Part shown: one piece after another, positions 6,482-11,736 of the stretch
How the letters are laid out: every line of letters begins with the position of its first letter
Numbering within the stretch: the stretch's first letter is position 1
The notes under the pieces: generated by a model
The model's database searches: none
What the model was told of the DNA's origin: nothing
Seen by the model: the letters and a program-made list of their open reading frames with translations, nothing else
Made by a program: the position numbers and the translations under genes
From: Gemmatimonadota bacterium
GTDB lineage: Bacteria > Gemmatimonadota > Gemmatimonadetes > Gemmatimonadales > GWC2-71-9
Assembly: GCA_003221085.1 (NCBI GenBank)
Contig: QHUD01000087.1
Coordinates: forward strand, 1 to 11,736
Length of the DNA: 11,736 nt
Reading direction: 5' to 3'

Positions 6482-6694
6482 ATGACCACTGCAGCCGCCA
6501 GCACCAAGCGCAGCCAGATCTGGAAAGAGATTCGGGCCCTCCGCGCCGCGAAGACGAGCGCCCGGACCGCCGAGGCGAAGGCCAAGATTCGGACGCGGTA
6601 CCGCGCGCTCGTCGCCGAGCTGACCGCGGCCCGCAAGGCGCTCGGCAGCACGAAGGCCAAGCCCACCGCAAAGAAGGGCAAGAAGGCCGCGTGA
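6482..6694 (+). CDS. Small basic H1-like protein
   Basis: A 70-residue, very basic protein. ATG 6482 follows AGGGAG (6471-6476) by 5 bases, a strong start signal; an in-frame start at 6437 lacks one. Residues about 8-55 are an Ala/Arg/Lys helix of coiled-coil type (QIWKEIRALRAAKTSARTAE). The tail STKAKPTAKKGKKAA is the Lys/Ala/Pro pattern seen in histone H1-like bacterial proteins, which bind DNA without sequence preference. DNA or RNA binding is therefore likely, though the protein is too short and simple to assign to a family. A hairpin terminator follows at 6728, so it is probably transcribed alone or as the last gene of its unit. Confidence 0.7.
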   Translation: MTTAAASTKRSQIWKEIRALRAAKTSARTAEAKAKIRTRYRALVAELTAARKALGSTKAKPTAKKGKKAA

Positions 6695-6727
6695 CCCGGC
6701 GGTCGCAAGCGTTCCGCTCTCCCCCGG

Positions 6728-6759
6728 GGGCCGGTCAGGAAGACGGCCCTTTCCTCTTT
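6728..6759 (+). terminator. Rho-independent terminator after the H1-like gene
   Basis: GGGCC(G)GTC pairs with GACGGCCC around AGGAA, with one bulged G, followed by TTTCCTCTTT. It lies 33 bases after the stop at 6694 and just before the ribosome site of the next ORF. Confidence 0.6.
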
Positions 6760-6772
6760 CTCGGAGGTTCCC

Positions 6773-6928
6773 ATGCCCCGCAGTCAGCAGCAGCAGCAGA
6801 CCAAGCCGCCCCGGCCGCTCGTGGGAGCGGACGGCAACGCCAACCCGGTGAGACCTCACGCTGTCAGGCCAAGCTTCGGTCGACCAAAACTCGCATCAGC
6901 GGTCACGCGCAGACCACCCAACCAATGA
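6773..6928 (+). CDS. Short ORF with strong start signal, probably truncated
   Basis: A 51-residue product from ATG 6773, 5 bases after TCGGAGG (6761-6767). It starts with a Gln run and a Pro-rich stretch (MPRSQQQQQTKPPRPLVGAD), then GNANPV, and then turns into an Arg/Pro-rich sequence that looks like read-through. The last 26 bases overlap the 3' end of the convergent - strand gene 6903-7343. The strong start followed by a non-protein-like end suggests that a longer + strand gene was cut by insertion of the DNA carrying the lipoprotein, with the junction somewhere about 6845-6900. Confidence 0.45.
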   Translation: MPRSQQQQQTKPPRPLVGADGNANPVRPHAVRPSFGRPKLASAVTRRPPNQ

Positions 6929-7343
6929 AGTGGACATAACCGCCAGGGTTCTGGTTCGTCGCGACCGTGTAGTACCAACCGATACCGGGACTGTTCGGAT
7001 AGCTCGACTCCACCCACCAACCGTAGTTATCATTCCGGACGCCGCCGCCGAGGGCTTGCGTCCCGGACGGACAGAGCACCCCCGCCGTAAATTCCAGGCC
7101 ATTGGTGCTATCCGGCTTGGACACTAACTGGTACCCGGTGACGGATGAGGCCGTTGAGATCCGGGTGCTCGGTGCGACCGGGCGGACGTCGCCGGCTATG
7201 GCGGAGGAGTTAGGGCCAGTGACGGAAGGATCAGATGCGGGCCGGTCGCGATCGCATCCGCCTACCAAGCAGACGACGGTAGTTAGGACGCCGAGCTGAC
7301 ATGCGACGCCGCGGTTCCCAAGACCACAGTGCGGTAGCAGCAT
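6903..7343 (-). CDS. Lipoprotein with CPxG/GGG-type secreted domain
   Basis: A 146-residue protein from ATG at 7343, preceded on the - strand by a perfect GGAGGTGG ribosome site (in-frame starts further upstream lack one). Residues 1-30 are a signal peptide ending in the lipobox LVGGC (C30), so it should be a lipoprotein. After a Ser/Pro/Asp-rich linker, residues about 70-146 hold a domain with CPSGTQALGGGV, several aromatic turns (NYGWWVESSYP, GWYYTVATN) and a final FIGWVVCA. This CPxG..xLGGG...C-A layout recurs in many secreted bacterial proteins of unknown role, and the two Cys probably pair. Composition is less GC-rich than the neighbours and the gene opposes them, like the cassette genes at 4680-5716, so it is probably imported cargo. 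Confidence 0.72.
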   Translation of the reverse strand: MLLPHCGLGNRGVACQLGVLTTVVCLVGGCDRDRPASDPSVTGPNSSAIAGDVRPVAPSTRISTASSVTGYQLVSKPDSTNGLEFTAGVLCPSGTQALGGGVRNDNYGWWVESSYPNSPGIGWYYTVATNQNPGGYVHFIGWVVCA

Positions 7344-7692
7344 GGTTCCACCTCCGATGCGAGTGGACGGTAGAATGGCGCGCCGCGCCTGGTGCAAAGG
7401 CCGTGCTGGGGTGGTCGCAGCCGCAGAGCAACGCGTGGTCCGTCACCAACGCTGTCTATGCGCAACAGTTGGCCTGGACGCTTCAGCGGCAAGCGTGGCT
7501 TCGCCGCCGCGGCACCTCGGCGTTAGTTCATGTCATCCTAATTGACCAACTGTTCCAGGCCTCGTCGTGAGAGCGCATCACGCGCTGGCGTCGTCTTGCG
7601 CTGAGAATGGAAGGGGCGCTACGGCGCGCTCTTTCATTCGCCGCCCTCCGGTTGTAAGTATCGAGACGCGGTTAAGGAGAGGAGTTGGGGCT
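7344..7692. other. 349-base gap upstream of two divergent genes
   Basis: It separates the start of the - strand lipoprotein gene from the + strand gene at 7693, so promoters for both should lie here; I cannot point to a convincing -35/-10 pair. An open + frame (7301-7570) is Arg/Trp/Ala-rich and not protein-like. The one structured element is the attC-like dyad at 7433-7528. Confidence 0.4.
7433..7528 (-). other. Weak attC-like dyad D
   Basis: On the - strand it begins AACTAACGCCG (7528-7518) and ends CAGCGTTGGTG (7442-7432); AACGC(T/C)G and TGC/GC blocks pair between the ends, and a GCGGC/GCCGC hairpin (about 7486-7508) fills the middle. The layout resembles an attC site upstream of the reversed lipoprotein gene, but neither outer box fits the RYYYAAC/GTTRRRY rule fully. 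Confidence 0.3.
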
Positions 7693-7992
7693 ATGCCGTG
7701 GGGGAGCGAGACGCGGGAGACGTTAGACGCGCTGCGGCGGATGGCTCGGCCGACCGAGGTTCCCTACCGGGGCTACCTGATTCGGCCGACGCCGAAGCAG
7801 CAGCGCGACAGCTTGGAGTGGACGCTGGAGATCCACATCGCTAGGGACCGCGCCGGGGAGCGGCGCGAGCAGCTCGTCAACGCGCGCGCCCCGACGTTTA
7901 AGACGTTCGAGGAAGCCATCGCCGGTGGCGTCCGGTTCGGCCAGGACATCATCGACGGCAAGGTGCCGGGCTGCTCGGTCGTTGAGCTCTGA
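7693..7992 (+). CDS. Small single-domain hypothetical protein
   Basis: A 99-residue protein. ATG 7693 is preceded by AAGGAGAGGAG (7674-7684), 8 bases away, which decides against the longer frame from 7567. The core, residues about 23-99, has a clear alpha/beta pattern: YRGYLIRPTP, then LEWTLEIHIARD, then FKTFEEAIAGGVRFGQDIIDGK and a terminal SVVEL. Many bacteria and phages encode small proteins of this plan (G-Y-x-I...W...I...T-x-EEA...G-x-x-IIDG). I recall the pattern but not a reliable family name. It is followed by a 178-base gap with a strong promoter for the next gene, so it is probably transcribed separately. Confidence 0.65.
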   Translation: MPWGSETRETLDALRRMARPTEVPYRGYLIRPTPKQQRDSLEWTLEIHIARDRAGERREQLVNARAPTFKTFEEAIAGGVRFGQDIIDGKVPGCSVVEL

Positions 7993-8056
7993 TTTTCGGC
8001 GTGAGACAGTCGATAGCTGAGCCGCAGCAAGCGCCGGGATAAAACGTCGCTAGCAC

Positions 8057-8086
8057 TTGACACGCCGCGGCCCGGGGCCCTAAAAT
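8057..8086 (+). promoter_or_regulatory. Strong sigma-70-type promoter TTGACA-N18-TAAAAT
   Basis: A perfect -35 box (8057-8062), an 18-base spacer and a -10 box with five of six consensus bases (8081-8086). This is the best vegetative promoter match I can see in the window. Transcription should start near 8092-8095, immediately before the stem-loop at 8097. Confidence 0.65.
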
Positions 8087-8096
8087 CCCCGAAGCG

Positions 8097-8155
8097 CGAA
8101 CCGCCGGACACCCGGGAATGGAGAAAACCGGGACGTTTGGCGGTTCGTCTTTTTT
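8097..8155 (+). ncRNA. Structured leader or small RNA with terminator-like hairpin
   Basis: CGAACCGCC (8097-8105) pairs exactly with GGCGGTTCG (8139-8147), followed by TCTTTTTTG. Inside the loop CCCGG (8111-8115) can pair with CCGGG (8128-8132). Starting at the promoter just upstream, the RNA would be about 60 nucleotides, made almost wholly of this structure and ending in a U tract. It is either a small RNA or a transcription-attenuating leader for the gene at 8171. A short frame starting inside the loop, ATG 8118, encodes 18 residues (MEKTGTFGGSSFLILGVT); its TGA overlaps the ATG at 8171, which could couple translation to the hairpin. Confidence 0.5.
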
Positions 8156-8170
8156 GATCCTGGGGGTCAC

Positions 8171-8494
8171 ATGAATTACGACGGGCTTGAGAATCTGCAG
8201 CGTCGGGGTCAGCGCGTGAACGTCTACCCCCGACCGCGGGTGATAGCGGGCGGCTGGTGCGCACAAATGACGTGGCTCGTATACCGCGTCGACCGGACGG
8301 CACGGATCGTCGAGCTGCTGGCACCCTCGGGGCACATCAAGAACCTCGCCAGCGTGATCCACCACTACGATGAGGCGAGCAACAGCCTAGTCCTCGACGC
8401 TCGGCTGCACATCGACGGCTACGCGGTCATCGTCGAGCCCCGGCCGTGGGGCTCGACGAGCCGGAACTTCCGGCATCGGCACCGGCGGCCGTAA
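8171..8494 (+). CDS. Hypothetical small soluble protein
   Basis: A 107-residue basic protein with no signal peptide or membrane segment. The middle (WCAQMTWLVYRVDRTARIVELLAPSGHIKNLASVIHHYDEASNSLVLDARLHIDGYAVIVEP, about 29-90) alternates strands and turns as in a small beta-rich domain; the tail is Arg/His-rich (RNFRHRHRRP). I recognise no family. ATG 8171 has only a GGGGG-type upstream sequence, and its A-T-G-A overlaps the stop of the possible leader peptide. It is the gene served by the promoter at 8057 and would be controlled by the hairpin at 8097-8155. A very stable hairpin follows its stop. Confidence 0.6.
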   Translation: MNYDGLENLQRRGQRVNVYPRPRVIAGGWCAQMTWLVYRVDRTARIVELLAPSGHIKNLASVIHHYDEASNSLVLDARLHIDGYAVIVEPRPWGSTSRNFRHRHRRP

Positions 8495-8499
8495 CTAGG

Positions 8500-8534
8500 G
8501 CGCGGGGTCCGGTCGCGAGATCGGGCCCCCGCGC
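8500..8534 (+). terminator. Very stable GCGA-capped hairpin without U tract
   Basis: Fifteen base pairs (two of them G-U) with a single bulged C8530 and a GCGA tetraloop (8515-8518), of the stable GNRA type. It begins 5 bases after the stop at 8494 and ends 39 before the next start. There is no run of T after it, so it may end, stall or protect transcripts rather than act as a classic terminator. Confidence 0.5.
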
Positions 8535-8573
8535 TGTATCGTCTCCGGCTGGAAGTCACCTGCGGAGGTCTGG

Positions 8574-8762
8574 GTGAGTGCGTTTGGCCCCGAGCAGTAC
8601 GCGAAGATTGCCCGGACGCTCGGCCGGGCCGGCATCAAGTCACCCGCCCATGAGGCGATCGTCGCGGCATTCGTCCAGCTGCTGGCGACGGATAACCCGA
8701 CCCAGTTCGATGAGCGCACGTTCCGGGAGATGATCGCGCAGGCGCGCGCAACGGCAACGTAA
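8574..8762 (+). CDS. Small helical hypothetical protein
   Basis: A 62-residue protein from GTG 8574, 4 bases after GGAGGT (8564-8569). It reads as three helices: EQYAKIARTLGRAG, SPAHEAIVAAFVQLLATDN, and DERTFREMIAQARAT. No Cys, no membrane segment, no recognised family. It is the first of a pair with the membrane protein at 8768, only 5 bases apart, so the two are likely co-translated. Confidence 0.6.
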   Translation: MSAFGPEQYAKIARTLGRAGIKSPAHEAIVAAFVQLLATDNPTQFDERTFREMIAQARATAT

Positions 8763-8767
8763 CGCGA

Positions 8768-9052
8768 ATGGTCGCCTTTCTCCTGATCGTCATCGTCTGC
8801 CTGCTCATCAGCCGCAAGCTCGGGCTGGCCGTCCTGGCCGCGCCGCTCATCGGGCTCGGGCTGCTCATTCTCTTTCTCCTCGTGTCGAGCCAGCCGACGA
8901 GCGCACCCCCGTCGCCGGAGGCCTACATACAGAGGGAGACCTACAAGCAGATCGTGCTGGTCGCGGCGCTCCTGGCCATGCTCGCGGGCATCATCTGGCG
9001 CCCCGTGACCGCCGCCATCCGGCGTCTCATAGCGCGGCATCGCGCCCGGTAG
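8768..9052 (+). CDS. Small three-helix membrane protein
   Basis: A 94-residue inner-membrane protein. Hydrophobic helices lie at about 2-14, 19-40 and 62-77; a Ser/Pro-rich loop (SSQPTSAPPSPEAY) joins the second and third, and the C-terminus is Arg-rich (RRLIARHRAR), which would stay in the cytoplasm. No holin or transporter motif is clear, although the size and plan overlap with phage holins. There is no good ribosome site; translation is probably coupled to the gene that ends at 8762. Confidence 0.62.
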   Translation: MVAFLLIVIVCLLISRKLGLAVLAAPLIGLGLLILFLLVSSQPTSAPPSPEAYIQRETYKQIVLVAALLAMLAGIIWRPVTAAIRRLIARHRAR

Positions 9053-9081
9053 GAAAGTTTGGGCATTTTTGGGAGGCAACA

Positions 9082-9369
9082 ATGGCGGACGAGTTCGACG
9101 TCTTCGACGTGTCCTTTCAGCTCGACGATCCCTGCGCGTGGTGGGAGACGCACAGCCCGACGAACCCCGCGCATCAGGCCACGGCCCTCACGCACATCCG
9201 GACCTGCCCGCAATGTCAGGGCAGCTTCCGCCGGGCGAACCCGCGCATCGAGCGCAGTCTTCGGGCCACCGGATCGGGCACCTATGAGCTCCGCCCGGGC
9301 GACCGGCCACTACGGGCGCCCAAGAAGAAGCCTCGTCGGAGGAAGAAACCCGGGACGCGCCGTAGGTAA
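9082..9369 (+). CDS. Zinc-motif protein with basic tail
   Basis: A 95-residue protein whose ATG follows GGGAGG (9071-9076) by 5 bases. The first 25 residues are acidic (DEFDVFDVSFQLDD). H38-x3-C42-x2-C45 (HIRTCPQC) is the motif of zinc-binding anti-sigma factors and related small zinc proteins; C18 and H31 could be further ligands. The tail from residue 81 (KKKPRRRKKPGTRRR) is strongly basic and probably binds nucleic acid. There is no membrane segment, unlike typical membrane anti-sigma factors. A soluble regulator or DNA-binding protein fits best; an anti-sigma role would need a partner, and no sigma gene is in the window. Confidence 0.6.
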   Translation: MADEFDVFDVSFQLDDPCAWWETHSPTNPAHQATALTHIRTCPQCQGSFRRANPRIERSLRATGSGTYELRPGDRPLRAPKKKPRRRKKPGTRRR

Positions 9370-9388
9370 CACGGTAGGCGAAGGCGTC

Positions 9389-9418
9389 GGGCGCGCTCGG
9401 ACGGGCGCCCTCCCCTTA
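9389..9418 (+). terminator. Possible weak terminator
   Basis: GGGCGC (9389-9394) and GCGCCC (9405-9410) pair around a 10-base loop, followed by TCCCCTTAT. It lies 19 bases after the zinc-motif gene and 13 before the HEPN gene start. The tail is poor in T, so its strength is doubtful. Confidence 0.35.
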
Positions 9419-9431
9419 TCTTTCCCGCCCC

Positions 9432-10079
9432 ATGAGCGAGCAGACGGCTGACGGCGCAGAGGAGTCCTTTGAGGCTTTCTCGCGGCTGACCCTCGACCTC
9501 GAGCAGGCCCTCGGGCTCCCCGCCGGGTTCCTCGTGTCGCTGTGGAAAGAAGACGACTGGTCGTTCGTGGTGAAGATCCACTCCCTGGTCGAGGCGGCGG
9601 TCACTCAGCGGATCACAGCCGCGGTCGGCGACGCGCGCCTCTCGCCGGTGTTCGAGCGCCTCCAGCTCGGCCAGGAAAAGACCGGCAAGCTGGGGTTCGC
9701 GAAGGCACTCGACCTCCTCCAGCCGGACGAGCTGCGGTACATCCGCGCGCTCGCCGAGCTCCGCAACAGGCTCGTGCACTACATCGATCAGGTCCGGTTC
9801 TCGTTCACCGAGTACTTCGCGTCTCTCGACAAGAACAGGACCGACGAGGTGTTGAGGGCGTTCACCGCTTATCCTCTGGACGGGGCGATGCCAGAAGTCA
9901 AAGAAGGGCTCCGCGCCCGCTTCTTGAAGCATCCGAAACCGCTTATCTGGGTCAACGCGATTCGGATCGTGCTGGTCACGCGGACGCTAAAGGAGAAGGC
10001 AGCGGCGGAGCGAAAGCTGAAGGCGATCGGCAGAGCCCTTCGTGCGGTGGACGAGGCCGAGAGTTCGGAAGCGAGTTAA
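9432..10079 (+). CDS. HEPN-family protein (MltR/DUF4145-like)
   Basis: A 215-residue all-helical protein. Residues 45-116 follow the HEPN layout: a helix KIHSLVEAAVTQRI (48-61), then LGFAKALDLL, then ELRNRLVHYI, which carries the defining R111-N112-x3-H116 motif (Rx4H with Asn after the Arg). HEPN domains are usually metal-independent ribonucleases in toxin-antitoxin, phage-defence or RNA-processing systems; others are regulators that have lost activity. The first pattern (IHSLVEAA...) recalls the MltR-type subgroup. Residues 120-215 are helical and charged and may be a second, partner-binding part. No ribosome site is evident before ATG 9432. No adjacent nucleotidyltransferase or antitoxin is visible, so it looks standalone. 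It is the last accessory gene before the chromosomal folE. Confidence 0.65.
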   Translation: MSEQTADGAEESFEAFSRLTLDLEQALGLPAGFLVSLWKEDDWSFVVKIHSLVEAAVTQRITAAVGDARLSPVFERLQLGQEKTGKLGFAKALDLLQPDELRYIRALAELRNRLVHYIDQVRFSFTEYFASLDKNRTDEVLRAFTAYPLDGAMPEVKEGLRARFLKHPKPLIWVNAIRIVLVTRTLKEKAAAERKLKAIGRALRAVDEAESSEAS

Positions 10080-10271
10080 CGCACTTTTTCGTGGGCAGTT
10101 TTTGGGCAGTCTGGGTAGGTCGCGTTGGTCGTGGATGACCGCGTTCTCGTCCCTAACCCCCTGATTCGTGGTCACTTCGGGTCATCGAGGCCCGATGGAC
10201 CCCCGGGGGGAGCGTAGTACCTTTAGTTTCACGTGCGCCGAAGATAGTCCTGCCTCGGAGGCTCAACAAGC
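10080..10271. other. Junction between accessory region and folE operon
   Basis: No gene. It begins with T runs and a repeated GGGCAGT (10094-10100, 10106-10112), and should contain the folE promoter. I see no tRNA or convincing -35/-10 boxes. CGGAGG at 10256-10261 is the folE ribosome site. A change from accessory to ordinary metabolic genes happens here, so an element border is possible, but no att repeat can be identified from one side. Confidence 0.35.
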
Positions 10272-10925
10272 ATGGGACGTGACAAGACGAAGTCCGCCAG
10301 CCTGCACAGCTTCCACGACGAGCACACCGAGCCGCTGCCCCCGGTGCCCGCGCCCGGCACGCGCACGCCGTTCGAGAGCCTCGTGCGCGAGATGCTCGAC
10401 CAGCTCGGCGAGGACCCGACGCGCGAGGGCCTGCGTCAGACGCCGGCCCGCGTCGAGACGTCCCTCAAATGGCTCACCCGCGGATACCATATGTCGGTCG
10501 CGGACGTGATCGGTGACGCCCTGTACAGCGAGCGGCACGAGAACCTGGTGTGCGTGCGCGACATCGAAATCTATTCGTTGTGCGAGCACCACCTGCTCCC
10601 GTTCTTCGGCCGGGCGCACGTCGCCTACCTGCCGAACGGCCGCCTGGTCGGTCTCTCCAAGATCCCGCGCGTGATCGAAGTGTTCGCCCGCCGGCTGCAG
10701 GTGCAGGAGCGGCTCACCGACCAGGTGGCGGACGCGCTCATGGAAGTGCTCGACCCGCGCGGTGTGGGGGTGGTGATCGAGGCGTACCATCTCTGCATGA
10801 TGATGCGCGGCGTCGAGAAACAGAACTCCAAGACGGTCACGAGCGCCCTGCGGGGCGCGCTGCTCCAGGACGCGAAGACCCGGGACGAATTCCTGCGGCT
10901 GGTGTACAGCCGGGGCCCGGGGTGA
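10272..10925 (+). CDS. folE: GTP cyclohydrolase I
   Basis: A 217-residue type I GTP cyclohydrolase, the cytoplasmic zinc enzyme that converts GTP to 7,8-dihydroneopterin triphosphate and formate, the first step to folate, tetrahydrobiopterin or queuosine precursors. Both family signatures are present: CEHHLLPFFGRAHVAY from 104, and SKIPRVIEVFARRLQVQERLT at 129-149. Zinc ligands are C104, H107 and C175 (HLCMMMRG); the 71-residue spacing C104-C175 equals that of the E. coli enzyme. The first 30 residues are a Pro/charged extension with no clear role. CGGAGG lies 10 bases before ATG 10272. The stop overlaps the GTG of the next gene, so the two are co-translated. Confidence 0.96.
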   Translation: MGRDKTKSASLHSFHDEHTEPLPPVPAPGTRTPFESLVREMLDQLGEDPTREGLRQTPARVETSLKWLTRGYHMSVADVIGDALYSERHENLVCVRDIEIYSLCEHHLLPFFGRAHVAYLPNGRLVGLSKIPRVIEVFARRLQVQERLTDQVADALMEVLDPRGVGVVIEAYHLCMMMRGVEKQNSKTVTSALRGALLQDAKTRDEFLRLVYSRGPG

Positions 10926-11650
10926 GCGACCCTTCCCCGACGGCCCTCGCCGGGAAGGTCGCGCTCGTCACTGGCGCGTCGCGCGGGATCGGCCTCGCTG
11001 TGGCCGAATCGTTGCAGGCCGCGGGCGCGCACGTCGTGCGGCTCGCCCGCGGCCTCGCGGACGGCACGACCGGCCGTCGGACGGACCTGCGCTGTGACGT
11101 GACGGATCCCGCGGCCGTGGAGCGGGCCGTCGGCCGCGTCTTGAGCGATCGCGGAATCCCGGACATCGTGGTGAACAACGCGGGCATCTTCTTCATCAAG
11201 CCGGTCGCGGAGACGACGCCCGACGATTTCTCCCGCACGCTCGCCGTGAATCTCACAGGACCATTTCTCGTGACACGCGCCCTGGTTCCACACCTGGTGG
11301 GGCGCGGCGCCGGGCACTTCGTCACCATCGGCTCTATCTCCGACCACGTGGCGTTCACGGGCTCGACCGCCTACGCCGCGAGCAAGTTCGGCCTGCGCGG
11401 GATGCACGAGGTGTTGCGGGCCGAGCTGTCCCGCACCGGCGTCCGGACGACCATCGTCTCGCCGGGACCCGTGGACACGCCGATCTGGGACCCGATCGAC
11501 CCCGATGGGCGGTCCGGATTCACCAAGCGCAGCGCCATGCTGCAGGCGGGTGACGTGGCCGAAGCGGTGCTGTTCGCGGTCACGCGCGCCCCGCGCGTCG
11601 ACGTTACGGAGATCCGGTTATTGCCGACGGTCTATTCATTGAGAGGCTAG
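10922..11650 (+). CDS. Short-chain dehydrogenase/reductase
   Basis: A 242-residue classical SDR, an NAD(P)H-dependent oxidoreductase with a Rossmann fold. The cofactor motif is T17-GASRGIG24, the structural NNAG is at 85-88, and the catalytic residues are N110, S138, Y151 and K155 (YAASK); the PG motif is at 181-182. R21 in TGASRGIG and R40-R43 suggest NADPH use. Start GTG 10922 sits in a GTGA overlap with the folE stop, which is strong evidence for one operon. The neighbour suggests a pteridine substrate, for example a sepiapterin- or dihydropteridine-type reductase, but SDR substrates cannot be read from sequence this way, so this stays an inference. No terminator is visible after it. Confidence 0.93.
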   Translation: MSDPSPTALAGKVALVTGASRGIGLAVAESLQAAGAHVVRLARGLADGTTGRRTDLRCDVTDPAAVERAVGRVLSDRGIPDIVVNNAGIFFIKPVAETTPDDFSRTLAVNLTGPFLVTRALVPHLVGRGAGHFVTIGSISDHVAFTGSTAYAASKFGLRGMHEVLRAELSRTGVRTTIVSPGPVDTPIWDPIDPDGRSGFTKRSAMLQAGDVAEAVLFAVTRAPRVDVTEIRLLPTVYSLRG

Positions 11651-11655
11651 GTCAA

Positions 11656-11683
11656 ATGCGGAGTGCGGAATGCGGAATGCGGA
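11656..11683 (+). repeat. Four-copy 7-base tandem repeat ATGCGGA
   Basis: Four consecutive units: ATGCGGA, GTGCGGA, ATGCGGA, ATGCGGA, then a decayed ATGGCAG. It starts 6 bases after the SDR stop, in the intergenic space, and could vary in copy number by slippage. Confidence 0.85.
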
Positions 11684-11736
11684 ATGGCAGAGCCGGGTTC
11701 GACGACCGCGTTCACGATCGACGCTCGCTCGACTAT

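Noticed and set aside
10094..10112. Direct repeat GGGCAGT as a possible att core
   Set aside because: Only 7 bases, adjacent copies, no tRNA and no second copy at the other end of an element in view.
10625..11407. - strand open frame of 260 codons
   Set aside because: Lies opposite folE and the SDR, both certain genes; composition is that of an antisense frame.
1..11736. CRISPR array, rRNA or tRNA genes, transposase or integrase
   Set aside because: I looked for regularly spaced repeats, cloverleaf-type sequences and recombinase motifs and saw none that could be supported.

Overview
The window is GC-rich bacterial DNA. It reads as the right-hand part of an integrated, phage- or plasmid-like accessory region (about 1-10080) running into ordinary chromosome (10272-11650). 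The host cannot be named with certainty. Strong GC bias, frequent GTG starts, overlapping stop/start codons and the short intergenic ATGCGGA-type tandem repeat at the right end would fit Gemmatimonadota or a similar soil phylum, but that is an inference from style, not a marker gene.

Layout. (1) 3-1881: a tightly packed replication module on the + strand, with a small Cys/His protein, a Toprim (primase-like) protein and a RepA/RecA-like ATPase with a C-terminal winged-helix-like region; junctions are GTGA and ATGA overlaps. (2) 1882-2277: a control-like gap with two dyads. (3) 2278-4553: six small + strand genes of unknown function, mostly overlapping or closely spaced; two of them share a GD-[ML]-VSGMPR motif. 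(4) 4579-5826: an integron-type gene-cassette array reading on the - strand. Three attC-like sites separate two cassettes, one for a membrane-anchored protein and one for a small lipoprotein. No integrase gene is visible. (5) 5827-6481: a long stretch with no convincing gene, possibly a Pro-rich gene remnant. (6) 6482-6928: a histone-H1-like basic small protein with a terminator, then a short ORF whose 3' end runs into the next gene. (7) 6903-7343: a second - strand lipoprotein with a secreted CPSG/GGG-type domain, possibly another cassette, with a weaker attC-like dyad at 7433-7528. (8) 7693-10079: small + strand accessory genes, including a strong promoter with a structured leader at 8057-8170, a very stable GNRA-capped hairpin at 8500-8534, a three-helix membrane protein, a protein with an HxxxCxxC zinc motif and a basic tail, and a HEPN-family protein. 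(9) 10272-11650: folE (GTP cyclohydrolase I) overlapping a short-chain dehydrogenase gene, which looks like a chromosomal pteridine-related operon.

How it fits together. The left module would replicate an element. The reversed cassette array and stray lipoprotein genes look like cargo acquired by site-specific recombination. The gap 10080-10271 is the likeliest place for the element/chromosome border, although no att repeat can be shown from this window alone. The items most worth following up are the cassette array without an integrase, the promoter-plus-hairpin leader before 8171, and the standalone HEPN protein.
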